Counted from the first letter of the stretch, positions 8,780 through 18,464 are shown. The stretch: DNA of 64,000 nt from Oscillospiraceae bacterium (GCA_022487055.1 JAKVJJ010000004.1:20295-84294); one strand, 5' to 3'. Notes: generated by a model not told the origin, from the letters alone. Program-made: numbers and translations.

Positions 8780-10018
8780 TCACCACCGATGCGCAAAGCC
8801 GCACAGGCACCCGCCCGCTTCGGTGCCCAGTGTGCAAATGCCGCAGGGTGGCTCGCCGCCGTGGTTGCCCGGGCACCGCCGCGCCGCCCCGCCAAAGTCG
8901 CCGCAGGGGGTGTGTTTGCTGCGGCATCCGTCCCGCAGGCAGGCTGCACACACCGGCGCGGTGCAGTGCTTCACGCCGGGCATGGCCGCCCACTCCGGTG
9001 CCGCCGCCGCATCCGCACCCGGCCGCCCGCCGCACGAAATGAGGATATGCTCGGCACCGCGGCACACATCGGACCACGGCGGCCGCTGTCCATGGTGCGG
9101 TGCCTGCAGGATGCAGTAGCTGGGGTAAAGCAAAGGTTCGGCGGCAAGCAGCGCCTGGGCGGTAGCGTCGCCGGTCATCAGCACACCGCCCTCCTCCCCC
9201 TGAAAGATAACGGAGGCAGCATTCATCTGGCTGCTGTAAAGTTCCCGCGCAGCACGGTCCTGCAGCATGGCGGCAATCTCATCGGCGGCGGGCAGGCGGC
9301 GCAGCACGGGTGCCATGCCCACCAGCGCCTGCAGCAAAGACTGGGTACGCTCGGCGTCCTGCCGGCTCACAGGCTGCGCGCGGCACATTTCCAGATAGGA
9401 ATCACAGAAATCATACAGAAGGCACAGAAAGCGGCCCAGCACATCGCCCCCGCGCCGCCCGGGCATATCGGCGCAGCGGTGCAGCTCCTCCACCAATTCG
9501 GTGAACGCATTGTCGTATGGAAAATTTTCTCTTGGCGGCCAGACACATTCATACAGAATGCCGCCGTTCTCCAGCGTGTCGCCCTGCCCGAGGGAATAGA
9601 CATCCGCCTGCGGTGCGGCCTGCAGCACCCGGTAAAAGCCGGAGAGAGCGTCAGTCAGCCCGCCGGACTCCCGCAGAAACACGGCGGTGAAAGCAGCGTA
9701 TTCCAGCAGAAGCGGCAGGCCGCGGTCATCGCACGGCGGGCAGGGCAGATAAAGCTCCTCAAAAAACGCCGGTTCCTGCCGCAACAGCTCCCACAGACCG
9801 TTGACATGGTCTCGGTGGAAATGAGAGAGCAAAAAAGCCCGGTGGGGCACACTGCTGCAGCGTGCCGTCAGGCTTTGCGTCACATATTCAGAAAAGTCCT
9901 GGCCATTGGGCAGACAGGCATTCAGGCTGCCGCAATCCGCCATGAGCAGGCTGTCACCGGCGCCCAGCACAATGCACTGCCCGTAACCAACATTGTGCAG
10001 GTCTACCCACGGAATCAT
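8780..10018 (-). CDS. Metallo-beta-lactamase-fold hydrolase (ComEC-C-like) with Cys-rich tail
   Basis: Predicted cytoplasmic metal-dependent hydrolase of 412 residues. The N-terminus (WVDLHNVGYGQCIVLGAG) and the metal motif LLSHFHRDHVNG (HxHxDH) are those of MBL proteins related to the ComEC C-terminal domain. A later GVLMTGDAT and QAPHHGQ supply the further Asp and His ligands expected of the fold. After the fold, the last 60 or so residues hold about ten cysteines, which could form a metal-binding knuckle; I do not know this tail. The gene starts inside the end of the MORN-repeat gene (ATGA overlap) with an AAGGAG site, so the two are translationally coupled and presumably work together. 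The substrate is unknown. The gene is notably GC-rich. Confidence 0.7.
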   Translation of the reverse strand: MIPWVDLHNVGYGQCIVLGAGDSLLMADCGSLNACLPNGQDFSEYVTQSLTARCSSVPHRAFLLSHFHRDHVNGLWELLRQEPAFFEELYLPCPPCDDRGLPLLLEYAAFTAVFLRESGGLTDALSGFYRVLQAAPQADVYSLGQGDTLENGGILYECVWPPRENFPYDNAFTELVEELHRCADMPGRRGGDVLGRFLCLLYDFCDSYLEMCRAQPVSRQDAERTQSLLQALVGMAPVLRRLPAADEIAAMLQDRAARELYSSQMNAASVIFQGEEGGVLMTGDATAQALLAAEPLLYPSYCILQAPHHGQRPPWSDVCRGAEHILISCGGRPGADAAAAPEWAAMPGVKHCTAPVCAACLRDGCRSKHTPCGDFGGAARRCPGNHGGEPPCGICTLGTEAGGCLCGFAHRW

Positions 10019-11592
10019 GCCTGCTCCTTTTTCACGACAATCTCGGCGGGTTTGCCGTCACAGTAATGCACGCCGCTGACGAAACCGCCGTGCTCCCATA
10101 CGCCGGTGCGCACGGTTTCCCCTGCGGCGGAGCGTTCCTCGCATGCACCCTCGGCAAAGCCGTCGCGAAAAGTGCCGGTCAAGGCGCCGCCGTCCGGCAG
10201 ATGCAGACAGCCCCGGCCGTTATAGCAGTCGCGGCGCCACTGGCCTTCATACAGAATTTTCCCATTATAATATTCGGTGCCCTGTCCATCGCGTCTGCCA
10301 TCCAACCACTGTCCGTAATAGGAGAGTGTACCGTCGCTGGCAAAGGCGGCGCCCCGTCCGGTGGGGACATTATTCTCCCACTGCCCGACAAAGAGGGAAC
10401 CGTCCCGCGCGCTGAAACTCACACCGAGTCCGCTGCGGCGGTTCTGCTTCCAGTTGCCGGCATAGCACAGCCTGCCGGACTTATAGTAATAAGTACCGAA
10501 GTCCTCACGCTTGTCGGCATGGAAGCCGCCCTCATAGGCTGTGTGACCGTTCTGCATCTGGGTGCGGCCCTGTCCCTCGCGCTTGTTATCCAGCAGTTTG
10601 CCGAAGTAAAAATAGCTTTCCGTGTCGCTCACCACGATGCGTTTGGCAGGGGTGGGCATTCCAGACACAGACTGAGCCAGCCGTGGTTCTTCCTGCGGCT
10701 GCGGCTTTTCCACCGGCCGCCGAAAAACGACCGGCACCGGCGCCACATCTTCCTCAATGACAGCGGGTTCCTCCGGCGCCTGCGTATCAATGATAACGCA
10801 GTCGTCCATTTCTTTTAGTGTTGGCAGCAGGACATTATCCCCCACCTCCAACATTAAGGGACCGTCCTCGCTTTCCAGTTCAAGATTGGGCTGAGGTGCA
10901 GTCACTTCTTCCAGTGCGTGCTCATTGCGAATAAACTGGAAGCTTATTTTTTCGGCCGGCGCCGTGTCCCAGTCCGGCACATCCTCCGCTTCCGCCTTAT
11001 CACGGTGGGCAGCGGCGTCTTTCCGCGCCTGCAGTTCGGCGGCGGTGCAATAATAGAAGCGTCCGTCGCTGGTATCCGCTGTAATATCCGGTTCTCCGGC
11101 GGCGTTGTTCATCCAGATGCGCGTGCTGTCATTTGCTTCCATCGGATAAGCGAGCAGCCGGTTATGCCGGTATTTTGCGATATGTAAATCAAAGCGCAGG
11201 CAGTCGATTTCCTCTCCCTCCGGTTTCAGCAGAAGTTCCGGGCACTTGGGATTCCCGCGAAAAAAGACGGACTGCATCCAACTGTGGTTCCGGTCAAAGT
11301 CATCTTTCTCCCGCAGGTCACCCGCGGTGTCCCATGTGAGCACCGTGTAGCCTGTCTGGGAAGCAACCGCCCGCTGGCGCACCTGCCCGCCGGAGGTAGT
11401 CAGCTCCCACTTCAGTCCGTGGCGGGTGACACGGTACTTTGCTGTGCTGTCTGCGCCGAAAGTTTCATCCGCCGCTTTGCCGTGCTGCGATGTACCGGCC
11501 TCAAAATAGCTTCTGCGCACTTTCCCCAGTAAGTCCAAGTCATCTTCCCGCATCTTCCGGCTGGTGACGGAGTAGTATATCCTGCCGCCCAA
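10015..11592 (-). CDS. MORN-repeat protein
   Basis: The N-terminal 200 residues form a domain I do not recognise. A Pro/Glu-rich linker follows (to about 325), then about six MORN repeats (for example REGQGRTQMQNGHTAYEG, RSGLGVSFSARDGSLFVGQW, DGQGTEYYNGKILYEGQW). MORN repeats are beta-hairpin arrays often linked to membranes or protein scaffolds. The track start is ATG 11622, but that base coincides with the predicted transcription start. An AGAAGGG site lies 7 bases before an in-frame TTG at 11592, so I chose TTG (525 aa). No signal peptide. Coupled by a 4-base overlap to the MBL-fold gene. Confidence 0.75.
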   Translation of the reverse strand: MGGRIYYSVTSRKMREDDLDLLGKVRRSYFEAGTSQHGKAADETFGADSTAKYRVTRHGLKWELTTSGGQVRQRAVASQTGYTVLTWDTAGDLREKDDFDRNHSWMQSVFFRGNPKCPELLLKPEGEEIDCLRFDLHIAKYRHNRLLAYPMEANDSTRIWMNNAAGEPDITADTSDGRFYYCTAAELQARKDAAAHRDKAEAEDVPDWDTAPAEKISFQFIRNEHALEEVTAPQPNLELESEDGPLMLEVGDNVLLPTLKEMDDCVIIDTQAPEEPAVIEEDVAPVPVVFRRPVEKPQPQEEPRLAQSVSGMPTPAKRIVVSDTESYFYFGKLLDNKREGQGRTQMQNGHTAYEGGFHADKREDFGTYYYKSGRLCYAGNWKQNRRSGLGVSFSARDGSLFVGQWENNVPTGRGAAFASDGTLSYYGQWLDGRRDGQGTEYYNGKILYEGQWRRDCYNGRGCLHLPDGGALTGTFRDGFAEGACEERSAAGETVRTGVWEHGGFVSGVHYCDGKPAEIVVKKEQA

Positions 11593-11628
11593 TATGGCAC
11601 CCTTCTTTCCCATTTTCATCATTTACTT

Positions 11629-11657
11629 ATTATAGAAAAAACAGCGAATGTATGCAA
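11629..11657 (-). promoter_or_regulatory. SigA-type promoter of the MORN/MBL pair
   Basis: Minus strand TTGCAT (11652-11657), a 17-base spacer, and TATAAT (11629-11634). The predicted start of transcription falls at about 11622, which argues against the ATG at 11622 as start codon. Confidence 0.7.
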
Positions 11658-11682
11658 GCACTTTCGACAGGAACACGAAAGA

Positions 11683-11722
11683 CCGCCGCTCAGCACTCTC
11701 TGCACTGAGCGGCGGCCCTTCT
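11683..11722 (-). terminator. Hairpin terminator of the small membrane gene
   Basis: A perfect 11-bp inverted repeat, CCGCCGCTCAG/CTGAGCGGCGG, lies between the small membrane gene and the MORN promoter. On the minus strand it is followed by TCTTTCGT, which is only moderately T-rich. It could work in either direction. Confidence 0.55.
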
Positions 11723-11733
11723 TTACTTTAAAA

Positions 11734-11922
11734 TTACATTCCGATGCCAACCAAATGGCCAACCTCATCCATCATGCCGGTCACGGCACGTTTCGCGCGG
11801 TTTGCATTGCGGCGCAGGCGGCGGTCATTATCCATCGCCTTTTCTGCAAAAACTGCCGCAGCAATGCCAACAGCAATGCCAACACCGATTCCTCTCATCG
11901 TTCCCGCTGCACTTTTGAACAT
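11734..11922 (-). CDS. Small single-pass membrane protein
   Basis: The track starts at 11991, but a GGGGAGGG site stands 8 bases before the ATG at 11922, giving a 62-residue protein that begins MFKSAAGTMRGIGVGIAVGI. One Gly/Ala-rich hydrophobic helix (about residues 9-26) is followed by a strongly basic stretch (DNDRRLRRNANRAKRA) and a short hydrophobic end. This resembles small YtxH- or YtrH-like membrane proteins, but I cannot assign a family. It appears monocistronic, with a hairpin terminator just downstream. Confidence 0.55.
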   Translation of the reverse strand: MFKSAAGTMRGIGVGIAVGIAAAVFAEKAMDNDRRLRRNANRAKRAVTGMMDEVGHLVGIGM

Positions 11923-12232
11923 ACGAATCACCCTCCCCGTTATAATTGCGGCGCCGATTATGACAAGCCCCATCATCATCATTCCCTCCAAGCTCTGTTT
12001 TATCTGGTGTAATTCCTGTGAAGGATGCCTGCGTCTGGCAGACTTTTTCCCTTCTCGTTTTTATCCTGCTGCTTTTTCTTTTTCAGTATTAAAGTATCTA
12101 CCTGCGCGGCAATTTCATGCGCGGAAGTTCCTTCCGGCTTTGTTTTTCATTGAAAATGTATTATAATTTGCGATGTCCGCATGAAACAAATCACAGAATC
12201 CGCACATACTAACAGAATAAGAAGGAATGGAT
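11923..12232. other. Divergent intergenic region
   Basis: 310 bases between the small membrane gene (minus) and trmL (plus). The trmL promoter lies in the right part. I see no gene in the rest. The ORF 11744-12166 of the track is a shadow. Confidence 0.5.
12140..12167 (+). promoter_or_regulatory. Probable trmL promoter
   Basis: A perfect TATAAT (12162-12167) with a weak TTGTTT (12140-12145) 16 bases upstream. The leader would be about 60 bases. Confidence 0.45.
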
Positions 12233-12733
12233 ATGTATACGCTCAATCTAGTACTGGTCGAACCAGAAATTCCCCAGAATACCGGAAACATCGCCCGCAC
12301 CTGCGCACTGACGGGTGCCCGGCTGCATTTAGTCGGCCCAATGGGATTCCAAATTGACGACAAAAAGCTGAAACGCGCCGGCCTGGATTACTGGCATCTG
12401 CTGGACATCTCCTATTACAACAGTCTGGAAGAGTTCTTTGCCAAAAATAACGGCCCGTATTTCTATTTCTCCACAAAGGGGCAGCATATCCATTCTGACA
12501 TTCCATATCCTAACGGCTGTTATCTTGTTTTCGGCAAGGAAAGCGCTGGTCTGTCGGAGGAGCTGCTGAAAAAGCACCCGGAATCCTGTGTGCGTATTCC
12601 CATGCTGAACCATCCCGATGCCCGCAGCCTGAATCTTTCCAACAGTGCCGCTATCGGTGCCTATGAGGTTCTGCGTCAGTGGAATTATCCGGAACTTCTC
12701 TGCAAGGGGCAGCTTCACCATTTGCATTGGTAA
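12233..12733 (+). CDS. trmL: tRNA (cytidine/uridine-34 2'-O) methyltransferase TrmL
   Basis: SPOUT-fold enzyme that methylates the ribose of the wobble base of certain leucine tRNAs using S-adenosylmethionine. The protein (166 aa from the ATG at 12233) has the family's compact size and its motifs: LVEPEIPQNTGNIARTC at the N-terminus, YLVFGKESAGLSEELL in the middle, and RIPM...RSLNLSNSAAIGAYEVLRQ forming the C-terminal trefoil knot. Two ATGs are close together; GAAGGA directly abuts the first but is 6 bases from the second, so the second was chosen. It is a single gene ahead of the glycolytic run. Confidence 0.9.
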   Translation: MYTLNLVLVEPEIPQNTGNIARTCALTGARLHLVGPMGFQIDDKKLKRAGLDYWHLLDISYYNSLEEFFAKNNGPYFYFSTKGQHIHSDIPYPNGCYLVFGKESAGLSEELLKKHPESCVRIPMLNHPDARSLNLSNSAAIGAYEVLRQWNYPELLCKGQLHHLHW

Positions 12734-12823
12734 AAATAATAGTAAAAGATAATAGTTGTTAGGTCTGCAATCGGAAAGATTGTGAAAAAATCAACAAATT
12801 TTGCGCAAAGCGCCCGTAAATCC

Positions 12824-12852
12824 TTGAAAAAGGCCTATATTCGCTGTATAAT
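12824..12852 (+). promoter_or_regulatory. SigA-type promoter of pgk
   Basis: TTGAAA (12824-12829), a 17-base spacer and a perfect TATAAT (12847-12852). The start codon is 70 bases downstream. Confidence 0.8.
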
Positions 12853-12921
12853 TATGATGCACAAAAAGGTTTTTTATATGTATTGAATTGTTGAACCAAC
12901 TAGGAAAAAGGAGTGTTACCC

Positions 12922-14118
12922 ATGAACTACCTTAACAAAAAGACCGTCGAAGACATTGATGTCGCCGGTAAGAAGGTACTCGTCCGCTGCGATTTCAACG
13001 TCCCATTCGATGGTGCCGGAAATATCAGCGATACAAAACGCATTGACGGCGCACTGCCCACCATCAAGTATCTGATTGACCACCACGCAAAAGTGATTCT
13101 CTGCTCTCACCTCGGCCGGCCGAAGGGTGAATTCAACATGAAGTATTCCCTTGCTCCGGTTGCCAAGTGCCTCTCTCAGAAGCTTGGTCAGGAAGTCAAG
13201 ATGTCCAAAGACGTGATTGGTGAGGATGCAAAGCGCATTGCTGCTTCTCTGAAGGACGGCGAAGTCGAGCTGCTGGAAAATGTCCGCTTCCATAAAGAAG
13301 AGGAAAAGAACGATCCTGCTTTTGCAAAAGAGCTTGCTTCCATGGCTGAAATTTATGTCAATGATGCTTTCGGCACTGCTCACCGTGCGCATGCTTCCAC
13401 TGCCGGTGTCGCGGATTATCTCCCGGCTGTCTGCGGCTTCCTCATCCAGAAAGAAATTTCTGTGATGGGCAAGGCATTGCAGGATCCGAAGCGCCCATTT
13501 GTTGCAATTCTGGGCGGCGCTAAGGTTTCCGATAAGATTGGCGTCATTACTAACCTGCTGGATAAGGTGGACACGCTTATCATCGGCGGCGCAATGGCTT
13601 ATACCTTTATGAATGCGCTTGGCTACAGCATTGGTTCTTCCCGCACAGAGCCGGACAAGATTGATACCGCAAAGGATATCATGGCCAAGGCAAAGGAAAA
13701 GGGCGTTCACTTCCTGATTCCGATTGATAATGTTGTTGGCAAAGAGTTCGACGAAAATACAGAGCATCAGATTACGCCATCTGATTCCATTCCGGACGGC
13801 TGGATGGGCTTGGACATTGGACCCAAGACTTCCGCTCTGTTTGCAAATGCAATTAAAGGTGCCGGCACAGTTGTCTGGAACGGCCCGATGGGCGTTTCCG
13901 AATGGAAAGCGTTCGCAAGCGGAACAATCGCTGTGGCAAAGGCCGTGGCAGACAGCGGTGCAATCTCCATCATTGGCGGCGGCGACTCCGCAGCAGCAGT
14001 CGAAAACCTCGGCTTTGCTGATAAGATGACACACATCTCTACCGGCGGCGGCGCTTCCCTTGAATTCCTCGAGGGCAAAGTTCTGCCCGGCATTGCCTGC
14101 CTGAACGATAAAGACTAA
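12922..14118 (+). CDS. pgk: Phosphoglycerate kinase
   Basis: Glycolytic enzyme that transfers the acyl phosphate of 1,3-bisphosphoglycerate to ADP. The 398-residue length is normal. The substrate-binding signature RCDFNVPFD and the SHLGRPKG loop are present in the N-domain, and the nucleotide-binding [13 protein letters not shown] and [13 protein letters not shown] lie in the C-domain. The track begins at a GTG at 12913, but the AAGGAG site is 8 bases before the ATG at 12922. It heads the pgk-tpiA-gpmI gene order, although a terminator and a new promoter separate it from tpiA. Codon use is strongly biased, as expected for a highly expressed gene, which also explains the long antisense ORF. 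Confidence 0.97.
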   Translation: MNYLNKKTVEDIDVAGKKVLVRCDFNVPFDGAGNISDTKRIDGALPTIKYLIDHHAKVILCSHLGRPKGEFNMKYSLAPVAKCLSQKLGQEVKMSKDVIGEDAKRIAASLKDGEVELLENVRFHKEEEKNDPAFAKELASMAEIYVNDAFGTAHRAHASTAGVADYLPAVCGFLIQKEISVMGKALQDPKRPFVAILGGAKVSDKIGVITNLLDKVDTLIIGGAMAYTFMNALGYSIGSSRTEPDKIDTAKDIMAKAKEKGVHFLIPIDNVVGKEFDENTEHQITPSDSIPDGWMGLDIGPKTSALFANAIKGAGTVVWNGPMGVSEWKAFASGTIAVAKAVADSGAISIIGGGDSAAAVENLGFADKMTHISTGGGASLEFLEGKVLPGIACLNDKD

Positions 14119-14126
14119 TTTTTGCC

Positions 14127-14161
14127 GGAGGGACGGGGAGAATTCTCCCGTCCCTCCTTTT
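14127..14161 (+). terminator. Strong intrinsic terminator between pgk and tpiA
   Basis: An 11-bp perfect stem, GGAGGGACGGG/CCCGTCCCTCC, is followed by TTTT. The T tract is also the first part of the tpiA -35 region. Confidence 0.85.
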
Positions 14162-14188
14162 GCATCTTCCGCAGTTTTATTGTATACT
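14160..14188 (+). promoter_or_regulatory. tpiA promoter overlapping the pgk terminator
   Basis: TTGCAT (14160-14165), a 17-base spacer and TATACT (14183-14188). The -35 box starts in the T run of the terminator. Confidence 0.75.
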
Positions 14189-14241
14189 GGTTTCGGCCAG
14201 TCCAATTTAAAAAATTTCTGTTAAATAAAGGAGCGTTTCAC

Positions 14242-15006
14242 ATGAATAAAGCAAAGCGCAAGGCCGTCATTGCCGGTAACTGGAAAATGAACAAAACTCC
14301 AGCAGAAGCAAAAACACTAATTGAGGGAATTAAGCCGCTGGTTAAAGATGCCGGCTGCGGTGTTGTCTGCTGTGTCCCCTATGTTGACCTCTCTGTTGTG
14401 CTGGAAGCTGCCAAAGGCACCAACATTGGTGTCGGCGCTGAGAACTGCCACTGGGAAAAGAGCGGCGCCTACACCGGTGAAATTTCCGCTGAGATGCTCG
14501 CTTCCATGGGCGTGCAGTATGTGATTATCGGCCACAGTGAGCGCCGCCAGTATTTCGGCGAAACAAATGAGACCGTCAACAAGCGTGTTCGTGCCGCACT
14601 GGATGCCGGCCTGAACGTCATTCTGTGCGTTGGCGAAAGTCTTGCACAGCGTGAGCAGGGTATCACCAGCGAATTGGTCGCTCTGCAGACAAAGATTGCT
14701 CTTGGCGGAGTTTCCAAGGACGAGCTGAAGCGCGTCATCATCGCTTATGAACCAATCTGGGCAATCGGCACCGGCAAGACTGCCACCAGTGCACAGGCAA
14801 ACGAGGTCTGCAAGACAATTCGTGAAACAGTCGCTTCCATTTATGATGCAGATGCAGCCGAAGCACTGACCATTCAATACGGCGGCTCCATGAAGCCGGG
14901 CAATGCACCAGAACTGCTGGCTCAGCCAGATGTTGACGGCGGTCTTATTGGCGGCGCATCCTTGAAGCCAGACGACTTTGCAGCCATCGTCAAAGCCGCT
15001 GACTAA
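14242..15006 (+). CDS. tpiA: Triose-phosphate isomerase
   Basis: Interconverts dihydroxyacetone phosphate and glyceraldehyde 3-phosphate. The 254-residue TIM barrel carries the catalytic Lys in GNWKMNKT, the His in IIGHSERRQYFGE and the Glu in AYEPIWAIGTGKTAT, with the phosphate-binding YGGSMKPGN and GGLIGGASL at the end. The track ORF runs in from 14122, but the AAAGGAG site precedes the ATG at 14242. It lies between pgk and gpmI and has its own promoter. Confidence 0.97.
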   Translation: MNKAKRKAVIAGNWKMNKTPAEAKTLIEGIKPLVKDAGCGVVCCVPYVDLSVVLEAAKGTNIGVGAENCHWEKSGAYTGEISAEMLASMGVQYVIIGHSERRQYFGETNETVNKRVRAALDAGLNVILCVGESLAQREQGITSELVALQTKIALGGVSKDELKRVIIAYEPIWAIGTGKTATSAQANEVCKTIRETVASIYDADAAEALTIQYGGSMKPGNAPELLAQPDVDGGLIGGASLKPDDFAAIVKAAD

Positions 15007-15238
15007 CCAGGCTAAGCCTGGATGCAGTCCGCGAGTCTGTGCGCTTTTCATAACTTTGGGCCTAAGCACCCGCGGCTGAAGGCAAGCGCAAACGAAATGT
15101 GCTTTGCAGACAATCCTATATGGGCAAAGTACAAAAGTTCCGTCCGTCTTTTCAAAGGCGGTGGGGCTTGGGGCAAAGCCTCAAGGTCTTACAGTAAAAT
15201 ATAGAAGCAGAATTTTTTCAACAGAAAGGATACGAACT
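15007..15238 (+). other. Structured spacer between tpiA and gpmI
   Basis: 232 bases without a gene. Directly after the tpiA stop there is a perfect 7-bp inverted repeat (CCAGGCT A AGCCTGG, 15007-15021). Near the right end a second hairpin, CTTGGGGC aaa GCCTCAAG (15167-15185), precedes gpmI. Neither has a convincing T tract. I could not place a promoter with confidence; an AT-rich stretch at 15192-15210 is a possible -10 region. Confidence 0.4.
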
Positions 15239-16753
15239 ATGGCAAAAAAACCTGTTATCCTTATCATTATGGATGGCTGCGGCATCGCTCCGGAAAAGGG
15301 CAACGCCGTTGCAGCCGCCAAAAAACCGAATCTTGACCGTCTGTTCATGGCCAACCCACACACGCAAATTGGCGCTTCCGGCCTTGATGTCGGTCTGCCG
15401 GACGGCCAGATGGGCAACAGTGAAGTCGGACACACCAATATGGGTGCCGGCCGCATTGTGTATCAGGAACTCACCCGCATCACCAAGTCAATCAAAGACG
15501 GGCCATTCTTCACCAATCCGGCTTTCCAAAAAGCCATTGACAACTGCAAAAAGAACAACAGCGCTCTGCACATCTTCGGCCTGCTCTCCACAGGCGGCGT
15601 GCACAGCCACCTGACACATATTTATGCACTGGTCGAGCTGGCAAAACGTGCTGGCCTTTCTAAAGTTTATCTGCACGCTTTCCTTGACGGCCGTGACGTG
15701 CCGCCGAAGTCCGGCAAGAATTTTGCCGCACAGTGTGATGCCAAACTGAAAGAAATTGGCGTTGGCAAAATTGCCACCGTGTCCGGCCGCTATTACGCAA
15801 TGGACCGTGACAATAACTGGGACCGTCTGAATAAAGCTTATTCCGCGATTGTTTACGGCGAGGGTCAAACCGCCTCCACGGCTGAAGAAGCAATCCAGAA
15901 TTCCTATGATAAAGATACAACGGATGAATTTGTGCTGCCGACCGTCATTGACAAAGCCGGCACTGTCAAGCCAAACGATTCCATTATCTTTGCAAACTTC
16001 CGCCCGGACCGCGCACGTCAGCTTACCCGTGCCTTTGTAGACGAAAAGTTTGATGGCTTTGAGCGCAAAAACGGCTGCTTCCCGGTCACCTTTGTTACCA
16101 TGGCACAGTATGACGCGTCCATGCCGAATGTCACCGTTGCTTTCCCGCCGGAAGAACTTTCCAATACACTGGGCGAGTACATCTCCAAGCTGGGCATGAC
16201 ACAACTGCGCATCGCCGAAACCGAGAAGTACGCGCATGTGACGTTCTTCTTTAACGGCGGCGTGGAGGACCCGTATCCGGGTGAAGACCGCATTTTGGTG
16301 AAATCTCCGAAAGTTGCCACCTATGACCTGCAGCCGGAAATGAGCGCACCGGAAGTCACCGCAAAACTGGTTGATGCCATCCATTCCGGCAAGTACGACA
16401 TGATTATCCTGAACTTTGCGAACTGCGATATGGTTGGCCACACCGGTGTGTTCCCGGCTGCCGTGAAGGCAGTGGAAACCGTTGACACCTGTGTCGGAAA
16501 AGTCACAGATGCCATTGCTGACATGGGCGGCGTTGCACTTATCACGGCTGACCACGGCAATGCGGATAAGATGGTCGATGAAGACGGTAAGCCTTTCACC
16601 GCGCACACCACCAATCCGGTTCCATTCTGTGTGGTCGGTTATCCCTGCAAGCTGCGTGAGGGCGGATGCCTCGCGGACATTGCGCCCACCATGCTGCAGA
16701 TTATGAACCTCAAAAAGCCGGAAGAAATGACCGGCAAAAGCCTTATTCAGTAA
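15239..16753 (+). CDS. gpmI: 2,3-bisphosphoglycerate-independent phosphoglycerate mutase
   Basis: Converts 3- to 2-phosphoglycerate through a phosphoserine intermediate, using two Mn ions. The 504-residue protein belongs to the alkaline phosphatase superfamily. Visible features are the metal ligands in [16 protein letters not shown], the nucleophilic Ser in [42 protein letters not shown], and the second metal cluster NCDMVGHTG and [10 protein letters not shown]. The start at 15239 follows an AGAAAGGA site with 8-base spacing; the 45-codon extension of the track has no site. It completes three consecutive steps of lower glycolysis. Confidence 0.97.
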   Translation: MAKKPVILIIMDGCGIAPEKGNAVAAAKKPNLDRLFMANPHTQIGASGLDVGLPDGQMGNSEVGHTNMGAGRIVYQELTRITKSIKDGPFFTNPAFQKAIDNCKKNNSALHIFGLLSTGGVHSHLTHIYALVELAKRAGLSKVYLHAFLDGRDVPPKSGKNFAAQCDAKLKEIGVGKIATVSGRYYAMDRDNNWDRLNKAYSAIVYGEGQTASTAEEAIQNSYDKDTTDEFVLPTVIDKAGTVKPNDSIIFANFRPDRARQLTRAFVDEKFDGFERKNGCFPVTFVTMAQYDASMPNVTVAFPPEELSNTLGEYISKLGMTQLRIAETEKYAHVTFFFNGGVEDPYPGEDRILVKSPKVATYDLQPEMSAPEVTAKLVDAIHSGKYDMIILNFANCDMVGHTGVFPAAVKAVETVDTCVGKVTDAIADMGGVALITADHGNADKMVDEDGKPFTAHTTNPVPFCVVGYPCKLREGGCLADIAPTMLQIMNLKKPEEMTGKSLIQ

Positions 16754-16835
16754 GTATGTTATAAAAAGCATCTAATGTGGCATTGCTGAAAAATCGGCTT
16801 TTCCCACTGCGGTACTTTTCTGCTGATAGAATTAC

Positions 16836-16877
16836 AAAAATCCGGTTGTCTGTTAAAAAACAGGCTGCCGGATTTTT
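16836..16877. terminator. Bidirectional terminator between gpmI and the arabinofuranosidase
   Basis: AAAAATCCGG and CCGGATTTTT bracket an inner CTGTT/AACAG helix, giving T runs on both strands between two convergent genes. Confidence 0.85.
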
Positions 16878-16897
16878 GTATATCTGTATTTGCTGTT

Positions 16898-18370
16898 TTA
16901 TTGAACTGTAATTTCCACAACGCTGCAGGCAGGCATATCAAATGTAATGGTGTCACCCTTGCTATGAATGTTTGTCATTGGCACAGGCTGAACGGTATCC
17001 GGTGCGTCAAAGGTATTATGTGCATTCATCTTTCCGGTCAGAATACGACCGCTGACATTATCCAGATCCTTGTTCAGGACACGACACTCAATGGTTTCCA
17101 TGCCGCTCAAGGCTGCGTTTGCCGCTGTGAAGTGCAACACACCTCCAGCATCCACCGAAGCGGAAACACTGACTTGTGGAAACTCCTCGCCCTTGTTGCC
17201 GACTTCAGTGGTGTCAACATAGCTGTCCACCAGTTCTGCGTCCTGATGGTCTTTGTACAAATCAAAGACATGATAAGTCGGTGTGAGCAGCATCTTGTCG
17301 CCCTCTGTCAGGATAACAGACTGTAGCACATTCACCATCTGGGCAACACAGGCCATAATGACACGGTCGCTGTGGTGGTTAAAGATATTCAGTGTGAGTG
17401 CCGCAATCAGCGCATCACGCATGGTGTTCTGCTGATACAGGAAGCCCGGATTCGTACCCGGCTCCACATCGTACCATGCACCCCATTCATCCACAATCAG
17501 ACCGACTCGGTGCTGCGGGTCATATTTGTTCATAATCTGCGTATGATTGGAAACCAGTTCCTCCATGCGCAGTGCTTTCTTCAGAGTCGTGTAATATTCC
17601 TCAGATGTAAAGTCTGTTGCGGAACCCTTATGCTCCCAGTCCTGCGGGGTGGTGTAATAATGAAGCGTAATGGCATCCATAAAGCGGCCAGCGCTCTCCA
17701 TCACCTTGTCCATCCAGTTGTAGTCGTCCACATTCGGACCGCACGCAATCCGGAACAGCTTATTTTCACCGTAATTGCGGGCAAACGTCTGGTAGCGACG
17801 GAACAGGTCTGCATAGTACTCCGGGCGCATATTGCCACCGCAACCCCAGTTTTCATTGCCGACACCAAAATATTTGACACCCCATGGCTTTTCGCGGCCA
17901 TTTTGTTTGCGCAATTCGGTCATTGGGGAAATGCCGTCAAAGTTCAGGTATTCCACCCATTCACTCATTTCCTGCACTGTGCCGGAACCAACATTGCCGT
18001 TGACATATGGCTGACACCCAATCTGGCGGCACAGTTCCATAAATTCATGCGTGCCAAAAGAGTTGTCCTCTGTCACACCGCCCCAGTTGGTGTTGACCAT
18101 CTTTTTGCGGTTTTCCTTTGGACCGATGCCGTCTTTCCAGTGATACTCATCGGCAAAACATCCGCCGGGCCAGCGCAGCACGGGCACACGGATATTGCGC
18201 AGCGCCGCCACAACGTCCTTGCGCATACCTTTTTCATTTGGAATGGAAGAATTTTCACCGACATAAATGCCATTATAAATGCACCTGCCAAGATGCTCTG
18301 AAAAATGGCCATAAATATTCCTGTTGATTTTGCTCTTTTTGCGAGCTGTATCAATCGTAATTCTACTCAT
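16898..18370 (-). CDS. abfA: GH51 alpha-L-arabinofuranosidase
   Basis: Releases terminal alpha-L-arabinofuranosyl residues from arabinan or arabinoxylan oligosaccharides, inside the cell since there is no signal peptide. The protein (490 aa from the ATG at 18370, which has an AAGGAG site) shows the (beta/alpha)8 barrel start [19 protein letters not shown] and the [13 protein letters not shown] motif. The acid/base Glu is in [11 protein letters not shown] and the nucleophile Glu in [12 protein letters not shown]. The C-terminal beta domain ends in [11 protein letters not shown]. It has its own promoter and stands apart from the two sugar-transport clusters at 44-57 kb, whose products it could process. 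Confidence 0.93.
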   Translation of the reverse strand: MSRITIDTARKKSKINRNIYGHFSEHLGRCIYNGIYVGENSSIPNEKGMRKDVVAALRNIRVPVLRWPGGCFADEYHWKDGIGPKENRKKMVNTNWGGVTEDNSFGTHEFMELCRQIGCQPYVNGNVGSGTVQEMSEWVEYLNFDGISPMTELRKQNGREKPWGVKYFGVGNENWGCGGNMRPEYYADLFRRYQTFARNYGENKLFRIACGPNVDDYNWMDKVMESAGRFMDAITLHYYTTPQDWEHKGSATDFTSEEYYTTLKKALRMEELVSNHTQIMNKYDPQHRVGLIVDEWGAWYDVEPGTNPGFLYQQNTMRDALIAALTLNIFNHHSDRVIMACVAQMVNVLQSVILTEGDKMLLTPTYHVFDLYKDHQDAELVDSYVDTTEVGNKGEEFPQVSVSASVDAGGVLHFTAANAALSGMETIECRVLNKDLDNVSGRILTGKMNAHNTFDAPDTVQPVPMTNIHSKGDTITFDMPACSVVEITVQ

Positions 18371-18435
18371 TTCAATATGCTCCTTTTCATTTGGCAAAAG
18401 ATGAAATGCGGAATGTATTTTGTCCGCATAATTTC

Positions 18436-18464
18436 AGTATATTGCTTTCTTTTTGTGTTTACAA
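18436..18464 (-). promoter_or_regulatory. abfA promoter
   Basis: Minus strand TTGTAA (18459-18464), a 17-base spacer and TATACT (18436-18441). Confidence 0.65.

Noticed and set aside
8765-10066. 433-codon + strand ORF opposite the MBL-fold gene
   Set aside because: The minus frame has the HxHxDH motif, a good ribosome binding site and an ATGA overlap with the MORN gene. The + frame has a His/Pro/Arg-rich composition typical of antisense in GC-rich DNA.
12916-14205. 429-codon ORF antisense to pgk, and similar ones antisense to tpiA (14317-15069) and gpmI (15488-16771)
   Set aside because: Same cause as for nifJ: highly expressed genes with restricted codons. No ribosome binding sites and no recognisable motifs.
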